In this document: piece by piece, positions 49,337 to 60,238 of the stretch
How positions within the stretch are numbered: position 1 is the first letter of the stretch
Layout of the letters: each line of letters opens with the position of its first letter
Assembly: GCA_018873245.2 (NCBI GenBank)
Contig: JAEMBT020000007.1
Span: 9,927,129 to 9,991,128, forward strand
Reading direction: 5' to 3'
Source: Archegozetes longisetosus
Taxonomy: Eukaryota; Arthropoda; Arachnida; Sarcoptiformes; Trhypochthoniidae
Length of the DNA: 64,000 nucleotides
Notes under the pieces: model-generated
What the model was told of the DNA's origin: nothing
The model's database searches: none
Seen by the model: the letters and a program-made list of their open reading frames with translations, nothing else
Program-made: the position numbers and the translations under genes

Positions 49337-49383
49337 AATATTATTTTCTGTAAATTGAGATGTATGAACTCTATCGCTATGGA
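49337..49383. repeat. 47 bp direct repeat, copy 2
   Basis: Second copy of 48778-48824. Sequence after it (CAGCAATCGC) probably continues the ancestral locus, as if 48825-49383 had been inserted with a 47 bp duplication. A mirrored copy lies at about 61953-61999. Confidence 0.8.
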
Positions 49384-49562
49384 CAGCAATCGCATCAATA
49401 CTCTTCTTCCAGTTGATTTGTGTTTGGGTGAGTTTGAGGGCTGAAGGTTAAATCGAAGTCATAAGAGTTCACTTTTAGTTAGTGACCAAGTCGAAAACTT
49501 TCTCGTTACTATTAGCTTTAAGATTGAAGTTGAAAAGACTGATTCTTTTGTTGTGATTTACA

Positions 49563-50774
49563 TAGTGTTGTATAGCTTAGAGATTTTTAATTTCTCTTGT
49601 CTTAGTCTTAGTCTTATAGTCAAAAATTTCATTTCTCTTATCTTAGTCTTAGTCTTATAGTCAAAAATTTTCGTTTTGCTTAGTCTTAGTCTTAGTCTTA
49701 CTACTTGTGCTAGTTATCTCTTTATAGCATATATTATAACATTTTGAAATTTTTGATTATCTTCTAATATCTATATAATAAAATGCTTAAATGCTCTTTC
49801 TGTACGACCAGTCAAAAACTTTCTTCGTGGTCATCACAGAGAAATCAGACTGGTCTCAATGTTTTTCATCTGACACAAAGAGTTAATTAAAGTATTTTTC
49901 AGACTAAAAGTTAACTACTATTCTATTTTTCAATTTCGTGAATACGCCACTTAATTGAAACACGATACGATTTAAATAAGCAAAGTTCTGAACAAGAAAA
50001 GACATTGCACTACATGCAAGTAACTCGCACACATAGAAAACGAAAACAACGATTAGTAAAATTAAGCTAAATTTTTTAATATTGTTTTAAGATTTTTTAA
50101 AGTGAAATTTGAAGTGTATTTTGTATCTGTGTTTGTGCATGTAGTTATATTATTACAAATATTAGTGATTGTGATACAAGCAAAAGATTCGACGACTAAT
50201 AAAGTCGTCGAAGATTTAGTAAGGCTTTAGAATTATTCTAAGTTTATAGACTAATACTAAATGAGAGAAAAAAATTGAAAAATCTCTATTTAAAGAACTA
50301 TTTATTGGTTGAATAAAGTTTTAAATATTTATTTTTTATGAACTTAATAACGGGCTTTTGCCCGTATTTCTAGCTAGTGTTTCATAAAATGATCAATAGA
50401 CTAACAAAACAAAACTAAGCGCAAAGACATTCACTATTAAAATGTATTGCAATAGGAGTGCAATTGTTTATCTAGTGATTTAAAAATGGTTTTATAATTG
50501 AAAACTTCAAAAAATGAATCATTTCTAATGGATTAAATGACCATATTTGTATCTAAACTTCTGACTTTGTCTTAGTCTTAGTCTTACTCTTATAAATATG
50601 TTTCTCTTATCTTAGTCTTAATTTTATAGAAAGAAATTTCATTTGTCTTAATCTTAGTCTTAATTTGAAAATCCAAAAATCATTTGTCTGACTTAGTCTT
50701 AGTCTTAAGCCAAACGATTTTAATATGTCTTATTTTGCTTAGTCTTATTCTTAGTCTTAAGCTATACATCACTA
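49563..50774. mobile_element. hAT-like element, perfect 8 bp duplication
   Basis: The termini are inverted (left TAGTGTTGTATAGCTTAGAG, right the counterpart of TAGTGATGTATAGCTTAAGA). They are flanked by identical 8-mers GATTTACA at 49555-49562 and 50775-50782, the hAT target size. Subterminal zones on both sides are runs of the hexamer TTAGTC (about 49600-49730 and 50570-50755). No transposase. The middle was split by a Helitron-like insertion. Confidence 0.85.
49770..50377 (+). mobile_element. Helitron-like non-autonomous element
   Basis: Starts TCTATATAATAAAATG and ends with the hairpin ACGGGCTTTTGCCCGT (50350-50365), followed 12 bases later by CTAG. It sits between A (49769) and T (50378). 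A 5' TC, a 3' hairpin close to CTRR/CTAG, and A/T insertion without target duplication are the Helitron hallmarks. No Rep-helicase. Inserted inside the hAT-like element. Confidence 0.75.
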
Positions 50775-51098
50775 GATTTACATTGGAAATGCACGAAAGA
50801 TTAAAATGAGAGTTAGTAAAATTGTTTCAAAGGTATTAGAATTGAAATAGTGATAAAATAATGACTCATTTGTTAAGTTAAAGTAAGAATTAATTTATTT
50901 TAAATGAAAATCGAATTAAAAAATAAGTAAGTGACTAATAATAGAAGACTTGATTAATAAAATTTGATGATTTGGTGTATTAGTTCATGTTTGTTGATCA
51001 ATTATAATCATTTTTCAAAACAGAAACTTTTGAATGAGTGATACGATAGTTAAAAGTAAGAATAAGTTATGGAACTTATTTCTTAGAATGAAAAGTCT

Positions 51099-52500
51099 TT
51101 AAAATATATTCACGTTCTTCAAAGTTTTTATGAGGATTGATTTGTTTAGTTTGGCTTTAGTTTTCTTATAGAACTTGGAGCGATTTTCAACGAAATCCAA
51201 AACAGAGTCATATTTTCCAATATCTTGTTTCCACGAATTGATCGTATCACTATCCGATCTGTTGAGTTGAAGACTACAATATCGTTTCCTATCGTTAATA
51301 CGAATCCGACTGAAGATAAGTTGTAACCAAACAACATTTGTTTTGGGACAAAATCGATTCCATTGACCTCCAGTTAGTTCATTCATTTTTGATAACATTT
51401 TTCAAGTTCTTTGTCCTCACATTCTCCTGCGTCTGGTGCATACAGACAGGTTAAATCATTAAACACGATCTGATTGTTAAGTTCGGTTCTTGAAAATGTG
51501 TTATCAATTAAAGTGACTTTAATTCCATTCAACTTGATTTTGAAACATTTTCCTCTCAAACGAAAATATCCATATTTCTCGTTCGTTTTACCAATCAGAA
51601 TATTACCCTGATGGAGATCTCTGTGTTCGAATTTCAGTTGCTCTTCTGCAACAGCCATCGAGGCAACGATTTGACTCATTACACTCAAGCCTACTTTGGG
51701 TGTCATAATATCTGAATAGTAAAGCGATTTACCACCGAATGTTTGTTTAGATATTATATATTCATTTCTCTTTGTGGTCACGTTCTTGTCGTGATGATAA
51801 ACGTAGTAATTATCTAAAACATTCGCGAAATTCGAACAATAGTTCAATGAATTGGGATCTGAGTTCAATTGACTGAGTCTTTGACTGTTTATCAGATCAG
51901 ACAATACAAAGTCTGAGACCTGATGATTTCGAATAACAGATCCATCACTCAAACGACTACCAATCATAGATTCTTTGAAAATGACATCACTATGATTGAC
52001 GTCTTTGGCTGTGAACACCTGACCATATGATCCTCTTGCTAGGAACTTGATTCCACTGATAGTTCTGTTGGAGAAAATAGAAATAATTTCATTATTTGAA
52101 TCAAAATCAATTACTTGTATATAAATTATACCAAAGGTACTTACTTATCATCAGGGATATGTTTGACAGAAATCAATTGATTCTGTTTGCAAATTTCCAA
52201 TAAACTGATGTCCAAAGGATCAAATTTGATGTCAAATGCCTGATCAGTATTGGTTGTAACGTTTTGTTTACCATTCATTTTAGATGAAGACAAATCAGTT
52301 TTTTGTTCTGTTTCTGATACCGGAACCTGACTGACTTTACTCATCTCCAATGGTGTTTGTTTTGATGGAATTTTGTGTCTGGATCCATTAGTTCCGCTGT
52401 TACAATTCTGTTTAGATGATGTTTGGTCACTGATTTGTTGATTTTGAGATTTGGAAACCTTTCTGAAGATAGATTTCCAAATTCTTTTCAATGATGGCAT
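51099..52500 (-). CDS. Haspin-like kinase HLK5, one-base loss in exon 2
   Basis: Mirror copy of HLK8. Exon 1 52500-52145 is open (MPSLKRIWKSIFRKV; a single linker unit GTNGSRHKIPSKQTP to SSSKMN). Exon 2 is 52064-51099. It reads through the glycine loop ARGSYGQVF, IFKES, KFEHRDLHQGNILI and LIDNTFSRTELNN to LEKCYQK. A five-base T run at about 51386-51390 (six in HLK8) then shifts the frame, and the tail NELTGGQWNRFCPK to NVNIF is in the other frame. Either a recent inactivation of the last 100 or so residues or a homopolymer consensus error. The stop and downstream DNA are otherwise as in the intact copy. Confidence 0.87.
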
Positions 52501-52836
52501 TCTTTGAGATGTTGTGAGTAGTAATAAATATTTAGTTTGAAATAATTGGTCGAATTATCGACGAAATGGTTAGAAATTGCTAAGATAAGAACTTAAGAGT
52601 ATACGATAACTTGTTTGATAACTTTGGCAAAGATTTATTTCAATTGTTGCTTAACTGAAATTTTGTAAAATTTAAAAATTTAGGTCAACGGATTCTACAA
52701 TAGTTTAATCATTGTTAGGGCAAGAGCGTTATGTTTTAAATTGTTCAATCTCGTGTTGATAGTTGTATGAATTAAAATTCGTTATAGGAATACGTTAATT
52801 AAGAGCTTTGAAGAAGTATACAATTATCTGACGTTC

Positions 52837-53083
52837 TGCAATTATCTTAAAATGAAATTCCACAGCACGAGTACAACAATACACACATCATTCCGTTCCA
52901 GATTCAAATTTAATTTTATTGATTTCGTGTAAAAAATGGATTTATCACAACAATATTTAACCTATTATAGAATCCGTTAACCCAGTTTTTAAAAGAAATT
53001 TTCAAACTAATATGAGTTGAAAATTCAACGTTATGTGTATAACTGTACTCGTACTGTGAAAATTCATTTTAAGATAACTGCAG
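52837..53083. mobile_element. Axis MITE, copy M3
   Basis: A foldback between HLK5 and HLK6 start sites. Left end TGCAATTATCTTAAAATG with ATTCCACAGCACGAGTAC; right end the approximate reverse complement (GTACTCGTACTGTG to AAGATAACTGCA). It shares the interior TAGAATCCGTTAACC with M1. It lies on the symmetry axis of the HLK5/HLK6 pair. Confidence 0.72.
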
Positions 53084-53411
53084 ATATTTCGATGCTTCTT
53101 TAAAGCTCTTGACTAATTTATTCCTATAATAAGTTCGAATTCATACAAATATCAACTCGAGATCCAACAATTTAAGACATAACACGTTTACCCTAACAAT
53201 GATTAAACTATTGTAGAATCCGTTGACCTAAATATTCAAATTTTAGAGCAATTCCAGTTAAGCAACAATTAAAATAAATCTTTGCCCAAGTTGTCAAACA
53301 AATTGTCACTTACTTTTCAGCAATTTTCTTTGCGTCTTCTCACCATTCTATCGATAATAAAATCTATTAATTCAAACTAAATATTAATTATTAATCAAAA
53401 AATCACGGATA

Positions 53412-55140
53412 ATGCCATCATTAAAGAAATTTTGGAAATCCACCGTCAAAAAGGTGTTAAATTCTCGAATTCAACAAATCGGTGACAAAATATCGTCAGA
53501 TCTGATCATTGAAAGTAGAAAAAATGGACCCAAACATGAACGTCCATCAGAACAAACATCATTGGAGATGAGTAAAGTCGATCGGATTACGGTATCAGAA
53601 ACAGAGCAAAAGCCCGATTTTTCATCATCTAAATCTAACCATAAATCGAACGAAAAACAAAACATGATCGATGACATCACAATCATTGGGTCTAAACACG
53701 AATATCCATCTAAACGAGCACCATTGGTGATGAGTAAAGTCGAGCAGATTCCAACATCTAAAATAGAGCTAAAACCCTATTTGTCTTCTTCAAAGTCTAG
53801 CCATAAATCGAAAGAAGGACAAAACATGAATGACGAAAACGGAACCATTGGGTCCAAACACAAGCCTCCATCAAAACAAACACCATCAGAGATAAACAAA
53901 GTAGATCAGATTTCAATATCCAAAACAGACCTGAAATCCGATTTGTCTTCGCCTAAAACGAATGATAGACAAATCACCACAATCACTAAAGATCAGACAT
54001 TTGCAATCAAATTTGATTCCTTAGACATTAGTTTATTGGAAATTTGCAAACAGAATCAATTGATTTCTGTCAAACACATCACTGATGACAAGTAAGTACT
54101 TTTCATGTAATTCATATGCAAGTCATTGATTTTGATTCAAATAATGTAATTGTTTCTATTTTCTTCAACAGAAATATCAGTGGAATCAAGTTCCTAGCAA
54201 GAGGATCATATGGTCAGGTGTTCACAGCCAAAGACGTCAATCATAGTGATGTCATTTTCAAAGAGTCAATGATTGGTAGTCGCTTGAGTGATGGATCTGT
54301 AATCCGAAATCATCAGATCTCAGACTTTGTATTGTCTGATCTGATGAACAGTCAAAGACTCAGCCTATTGAGCTCAGATCCCACTACATTGAACTATTGT
54401 TCGAATTTCGCAAAAGTTGTGGATAATTACTACGTTTACCATCACGAAAAGAATATGACCACCAAGCGAAATGAATACATCATAACGAAACAAGCATTCG
54501 GTGGTAAATCACTTTTCACTCAGATGCAATGACACCAAAATTAGGCTTGAGTGTAATGAGTCAAATCGTTGCCTCAATGGCTGTTGCAGAAGAGCAACTG
54601 AAATTCGAACACAGAGATCTCCATCAGGGTAATATTCTGATCGGTAAAACGAACGAGAAATATGGATATTTTCGTTTGAGAGGAAAATGTTTCAAAATCA
54701 AGTTGAATGGAATTAAAGTCACTTTAATTGATAACACATTTTCAAGAACCGAACTTAACAATCAGATCGTGTTCAACGATTTGACTTGTCTCTATGCACC
54801 AGACGCAGGAGAATGTGAAGATAAAGAACTTGAAAAGTGTTATCAAAGAATGAATGAAATAACTGGAGGTCAATGGAGTCAATTTTGCCCCAAAACTAAT
54901 ATCGTTTGGTTGCAACATATCTTCAGTCGAATTCGCATTCAACAGGATAGAAAACGGTATTGTGGACTTCGACTCTACGGATCAGAAAGTGACACTATCA
55001 ATTTGTGGAAACAAGATATTGGGAGATTTGACTCTGTTTTCGATTTCGTTGAAAACCACTCCAAGTTCTACAAGAAAACTAAATTCAAACCAAACAAATC
55101 AAGCCTCATCAAGATTTTCAAGAATGTGAATATATTTTAG
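53412..55140 (+). CDS. Haspin-like kinase HLK6, one-base loss in exon 2
   Basis: Exon 1 53412-54091 is open: MPSLKKFWKSTVKKV, then three linker units (GPKHERPSEQT, GSKHEYPSKRA and GSKHKPPSKQT heads), ending SLDISLLEICKQNQLISV. Exon 2 54172-55140 starts NISGIKFLARGSYG, carries IFKES and YIITKQAFGGKSL, then loses frame at the T run 54513-54516 (four Ts, five in HLK7). From 54529 the correct frame resumes with MTPKLGLSVMSQ, KFEHRDLHQGN, LIDNTFSRTELNN, RMNEITGGQWSQFCPK and a normal NVNIF end. Compared with HLK8, it differs by two extra linker units and many substitutions, so these are distinct paralogues and not allelic copies. Confidence 0.87.
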
Positions 55141-55599
55141 AGATTTTTCAGTCTAAGAAGTTTAAGAAATAAGTTCACAATTTATTTTTACTCCTATCTA
55201 TCGAATCATCTATTCAGGTTTCGGTTTTGAAAAATGATAACAATTGGTCAACATATATGGACCAATACACCATGTCATTAAATTTTACTAATCAAATCTT
55301 CTATTTTTACTAATCACTTATTTATTTTTTCAATTCCATTTTTCTTTTAAAATAAATTAATTCCTACTTCAATTTAATAAATGAGTTATTATTTCGTCAC
55401 TATTTAAAATCTAATACATTTGAAAGATTTTTATAACCTATGGGAATGCCTCTAGAGTGATACGATTATTTTATCACGCTATATATCTTACTGAACGTAG
55501 TAAAAACACGAAATAAGTTCTCACGTGTAGTGCTCATAAGTTAGTTACTAAATCACATTCTCTGAATGTTTGAATAATACATAATTTACCAAACATTTT
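55141..55599. other. 3' flank of HLK6, innermost left arm
   Basis: Non-coding. The first 300 bases resemble the 3' flanks of the other HLK units (TAATAAATGAGTTATTATTT word). The rest, up to 55599, is arm-specific DNA mirrored at 55738-56195. Confidence 0.7.
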
Positions 55600-55737
55600 T
55601 ACCAGGTACGAATTCTTTCGATATGTCTTATACTTAGTTTATCATTCTATTTTGAATCAGTCATATGAAAATTAATTTATAATTGAACCTATTTTTAGTT
55701 TAACTTATGAATTTAAAAGCAGTTACTTAAACTGACC
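55600..55737. repeat. Centre of the 13.7 kb palindrome
   Basis: 138 bp of AT-rich, unique, non-mirrored sequence separating the two 6.8 kb arms. No MITE here, unlike the head-to-head axes. HLK6 and HLK7 converge on it. Confidence 0.88.
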
Positions 55738-56195
55738 AAAATGTTTGGTAAATTATGTATTATTCAAACATTCAGAGAATGTGATTTAGTAACTAACTTA
55801 TGAGCACTACACGTGAGAACTTATTTCGTGTTTTTACTACGTTCAGTAAGATATATAGCGTGATAAAATAATCGTATCACTCTAGAGGCATTCCCATAGG
55901 TTATAAAAATCTTTCAAATGTATTAGATTTTAAATAGTGACGAAATAATAACTCATTTATTAAATTGAAGTAGGAATTAATTTATTTTAAAAGAAAAATG
56001 GAATTGAAAAATAAATAAGTGATTAGTAAAAATAGAAGATTTGATTAGTAAAATTTAATGACATGGTGTATTGGTCCATATATGTTGACCAATTGTTATC
56101 ATTTTTCAAAACCGAAACCTGAATAGATGATTCGATAGATAGGAGTAAAAATAAATTGTGAACTTATTTCTTAAACTTCTTAGACTGAAAAATCT

Positions 56196-57924
56196 CTAAA
56201 ATATATTCACATTCTTGAAAATCTTGATGAGGCTTGATTTGTTTGGTTTGAATTTAGTTTTCTTGTAGAACTTGGAGTGGTTTTCAACGAAATCGAAAAC
56301 AGAGTCAAATCTCCCAATATCTTGTTTCCACAAATTGATAGTGTCACTTTCTGATCCGTAGAGTCGAAGTCCACAATACCGTTTTCTATCCTGTTGAATG
56401 CGAATTCGACTGAAGATATGTTGCAACCAAACGATATTAGTTTTGGGGCAAAATTGACTCCATTGACCTCCAGTTATTTCATTCATTCTTTGATAACACT
56501 TTTCAAGTTCTTTATCTTCACATTCTCCTGCGTCTGGTGCATAGAGACAAGTCAAATCGTTGAACACGATCTGATTGTTAAGTTCGGTTCTTGAAAATGT
56601 GTTATCAATTAAAGTGACTTTAATTCCATTCAACTTGATTTTGAAACATTTTCCTCTCAAACGAAAATATCCATATTTCTCGTTCGTTTTACCGATCAGA
56701 ATATTACCCTGATGGAGATCTCTGTGTTCGAATTTCAGTTGCTCTTCTGCAACAGCCATTGAGGCAACGATTTGACTCATTACACTCAAGCCTAATTTTG
56801 GTGTCATTGCATCTGAGTGAAAAAGTGATTTACCACCGAATGCTTGTTTCGTTATGATGTATTCATTTCGCTTGGTGGTCATATTCTTTTCGTGATGGTA
56901 AACGTAGTAATTATCCACAACTTTTGCGAAATTCGAACAATAGTTCAATGTAGTGGGATCTGAGCTCAATAGGCTGAGTCTTTGACTGTTCATCAGATCA
57001 GACAATACAAAGTCTGAGATCTGATGATTTCGGATTACAGATCCATCACTCAAGCGACTACCAATCATTGACTCTTTGAAAATGACATCACTATGATTGA
57101 CGTCTTTGGCTGTGAACACCTGACCATATGATCCTCTTGCTAGGAACTTGATTCCACTGATATTTCTGTTGAAGAAAATAGAAACAATTACATTATTTGA
57201 ATCAAAATCAATGACTTGCATATGAATTACATGAAAAGTACTTACTTGTCATCAGTGATGTGTTTGACAGAAATCAATTGATTCTGTTTGCAAATTTCCA
57301 ATAAACTAATGTCTAAGGAATCAAATTTGATTGCAAATGTCTGATCTTTAGTGATTGTGGTGATTTGTCTATCATTCGTTTTAGGCGAAGACAAATCGGA
57401 TTTCAGGTCTGTTTTGGATATTGAAATCTGATCTACTTTGTTTATCTCTGATGGTGTTTGTTTTGATGGAGGCTTGTGTTTGGACCCAATGGTTCCGTTT
57501 TCGTCATTCATGTTTTGTCCTTCTTTCGATTTATGGCTAGACTTTGAAGAAGACAAATAGGGTTTTAGCTCTATTTTAGATGTTGGAATCTGCTCGACTT
57601 TACTCATCACCAATGGTGCTCGTTTAGATGGATATTCGTGTTTAGACCCAATGATTGTGATGTCATCGATCATGTTTTGTTTTTCGTTCGATTTATGGTT
57701 AGATTTAGATGATGAAAAATCGGGCTTTTGCTCTGTTTCTGATACCGTAATCCGATCGACTTTACTCATCTCCAATGATGTTTGTTCTGATGGACGTTCA
57801 TGTTTGGGTCCATTTTTCTACTTTCAATGATCAGATCTGACGATATTTTGTCACCGATTTGTTGAATTCGAGAATTTAACACCTTTTTGACGGTGGATTT
57901 CCAAAATTTCTTTAATGATGGCAT
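56196..57924 (-). CDS. Haspin-like kinase HLK7, one-base loss in exon 1
   Basis: Mirror of HLK6. Exon 1 57924-57246 starts MPSLKKFWKSTVKKV but has a five-base run (about 57813-57817; six in HLK6) just before the first linker unit, putting the start out of frame with the rest. From 57775 the linker is open with the same units as HLK6. Exon 2 57165-56196 is fully open, from NISGIKFLARGSYG through IFKES, KFEHRDLHQGNILI, LIDNTFSRTELNN and NIVWLQHIFSRIRIQQDRKRYCG to NVNIF, an uninterrupted kinase domain of about 320 residues. Together HLK6 and HLK7 show that each exon is intact in one arm. Confidence 0.87.
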
Positions 57925-58252
57925 TATCCGTGATTTTTTGATTAATAATTAATATTTAGTTTGAATTAATAGATTTTATTATCGATAGAATGGTGAGAAG
58001 ACGCAAAGAAAATTGCTGAAAAGTAAGTGACAATTTGTTTGACAACTTGGGCAAAGATTTATTTTAATTGTTGCTTAACTGGAATTGCTCTAAAATTTGA
58101 ATATTTAGGTCAACGGATTCTACAATAGTTTAATCATTGTTAGGGTAAACGTGTTATGTCTTAAATTGTTGGATCTCGAGTTGATATTTGTATGAATTCG
58201 AACTTATTATAGGAATAAATTAGTCAAGAGCTTTAAAGAAGCATCGAAATAT

Positions 58253-58499
58253 CTGCAGTTATCTTAAAATGAATTTTCACAGTACGAGTACAGTTATACA
58301 CATAACGTTGAATTTTCAACTCATATTAGTTTGAAAATTTCTTTTAAAAACTGGGTTAACGGATTCTATAATAGGTTAAATATTGTTGTGATAAATCCAT
58401 TTTTTACACGAAATCAATAAAATTAAATTTGAATCTGGAACGGAATGATGTGTGTATTGTTGTACTCGTGCTGTGGAATTTCATTTTAAGATAATTGCA
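58253..58499. mobile_element. Axis MITE, copy M4
   Basis: Mirror image of M3, lying between the start sites of HLK7 and HLK8. Confidence 0.72.
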
Positions 58500-58835
58500 G
58501 AACGTCAGATAATTGTATACTTCTTCAAAGCTCTTAATTAACGTATTCCTATAACGAATTTTAATTCATACAACTATCAACACGAGATTGAACAATTTAA
58601 AACATAACGCTCTTGCCCTAACAATGATTAAACTATTGTAGAATCCGTTGACCTAAATTTTTAAATTTTACAAAATTTCAGTTAAGCAACAATTGAAATA
58701 AATCTTTGCCAAAGTTATCAAACAAGTTATCGTATACTCTTAAGTTCTTATCTTAGCAATTTCTAACCATTTCGTCGATAATTCGACCAATTATTTCAAA
58801 CTAAATATTTATTACTACTCACAACATCTCAAAGA

Positions 58836-60238
58836 ATGCCATCATTGAAAAGAATTTGGAAATCTATCTTCAGAAAGGTTTCCAAATCTCAAAATCAACA
58901 AATCAGTGACCAAACATCATCTAAACAGAATTGTAACAGCGGAACTAATGGATCCAGACACAAAATTCCATCAAAACAAACACCATTGGAGATGAGTAAA
59001 GTCAGTCAGGTTCCGGTATCAGAAACAGAACAAAAAACTGATTTGTCTTCATCTAAAATGAATGGTAAACAAAACGTTACAACCAATACTGATCAGGCAT
59101 TTGACATCAAATTTGATCCTTTGGACATCAGTTTATTGGAAATTTGCAAACAGAATCAATTGATTTCTGTCAAACATATCCCTGATGATAAGTAAGTACC
59201 TTTGGTATAATTTATATACAAGTAATTGATTTTGATTCAAATAATGAAATTATTTCTATTTTCTCCAACAGAACTATCAGTGGAATCAAGTTCCTAGCAA
59301 GAGGATCATATGGTCAGGTGTTCACAGCCAAAGACGTCAATCATAGTGATGTCATTTTCAAAGAATCTATGATTGGTAGTCGTTTGAGTGATGGATCTGT
59401 TATTCGAAATCATCAGGTCTCAGACTTTGTATTGTCTGATCTGATAAACAGTCAAAGACTCAGTCAATTGAACTCAGATCCCAATTCATTGAACTATTGT
59501 TCGAATTTCGCGAATGTTTTAGATAATTACTACGTTTATCATCACGACAAGAACGTGACCACAAAGAGAAATGAATATATAATATCTAAACAAACATTCG
59601 GTGGTAAATCGCTTTACTATTCAGATATTATGACACCCAAAGTAGGCTTGAGTGTAATGAGTCAAATCGTTGCCTCGATGGCTGTTGCAGAAGAGCAACT
59701 GAAATTCGAACACAGAGATCTCCATCAGGGTAATATTCTGATTGGTAAAACGAACGAGAAATATGGATATTTTCGTTTGAGAGGAAAATGTTTCAAAATC
59801 AAGTTGAATGGAATTAAAGTCACTTTAATTGATAACACATTTTCAAGAACCGAACTTAACAATCAGATCGTGTTTAATGATTTAACCTGTCTGTATGCAC
59901 CAGACGCAGGAGAATGTGAGGACAAAGAACTTGAAAAATGTTATCAAAAAATGAATGAACTAACTGGAGGTCAATGGAATCGATTTTGTCCCAAAACAAA
60001 TGTTGTTTGGTTACAACTTATCTTCAGTCGGATTCGTATTAACGATAGGAAACGATATTGTAGTCTTCAACTCAACAGATCGGATAGTGATACGATCAAT
60101 TCGTGGAAACAAGATATTGGAAAATATGACTCTGTTTTGGATTTCGTTGAAAATCGCTCCAAGTTCTATAAGAAAACTAAAGCCAAACTAAACAAATCAA
60201 TCCTCATAAAAACTTTGAAGAACGTGAATATATTTTAA
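58836..60238 (+). CDS. Haspin-like protein kinase HLK8, intact
   Basis: The only copy here that reads complete: exon 1 58836-59191 and exon 2 59272-60238, total 1323 bases, 440 residues. Residues 1-90 are a basic, S/T/K/Q-rich head (MPSLKRIWKSIFRKVSKS) with one linker unit. 95-115 is the FDPLDISLLEICKQNQLISV helix. The kinase fold follows: glycine loop ARGSYGQVF (128-136), ATP lysine in IFKES (about K149), EYIISKQTFGG (the haspin EFGG hinge equivalent), VASMAVAEEQLKFEHRDLHQGN (catalytic Asp about 268), LIDNTFSR (metal-binding Asp about 306; haspin has DYT, and most kinases DFG), LYAPDAGECED, and WNRFCPKTNVVWLQLIFSR in the C-lobe. Haspin is known to lack DFG/APE motifs, which fits. Likely an active-type kinase; substrate unknown. 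Confidence 0.93.

Larger units (their letters stand above)
48599..51098. other. Repeat cluster between KLHL10-like gene and HLK5
   Basis: No gene. 48599-48777 is the 3' flank of the Kelch gene. Then come the 47 bp direct repeat, the start of the large palindrome (48825), a GC-richer unassigned block (about 48950-49330) ending in degenerate GAGTC repeats, the hAT-like/Helitron-like nested pair (49563-50774), and the 3' flank of HLK5. Confidence 0.7.
48825..55599. repeat. Left arm of 13.7 kb palindrome
   Basis: Reverse-complements 55738-62506 across its whole length. It contains the GC-richer block, the hAT-like and Helitron-like elements, HLK5, the axis MITE M3 and HLK6. The arms are 6775 and 6769 bp. 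The differences I noted are mostly one-base changes in homopolymers. HLK5 and HLK6 inside the arm are themselves an older, more diverged head-to-head inverted pair, so the structure is nested. Confidence 0.93.

Noticed and set aside
49600..50755. TTAGTC hexamer runs as internal telomeric repeats
   Set aside because: Arthropod telomeres are usually TTAGG. These runs are interrupted, six bases long, and lie just inside the ends of the hAT-like element, so they are its subterminal repeats.
36801..57817. Programmed ribosomal frameshifting in the kinase exons
   Set aside because: The sites differ from copy to copy, each is open in the mirror copy, and none has a shared slippery heptamer plus structure.
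35302..60191. Overlapping open frames within kinase exon 2 (for example 60000-60191) as separate genes
   Set aside because: They are alternative frames of the same conserved exon, lack starts and splice context, and recur only because the DNA is duplicated.
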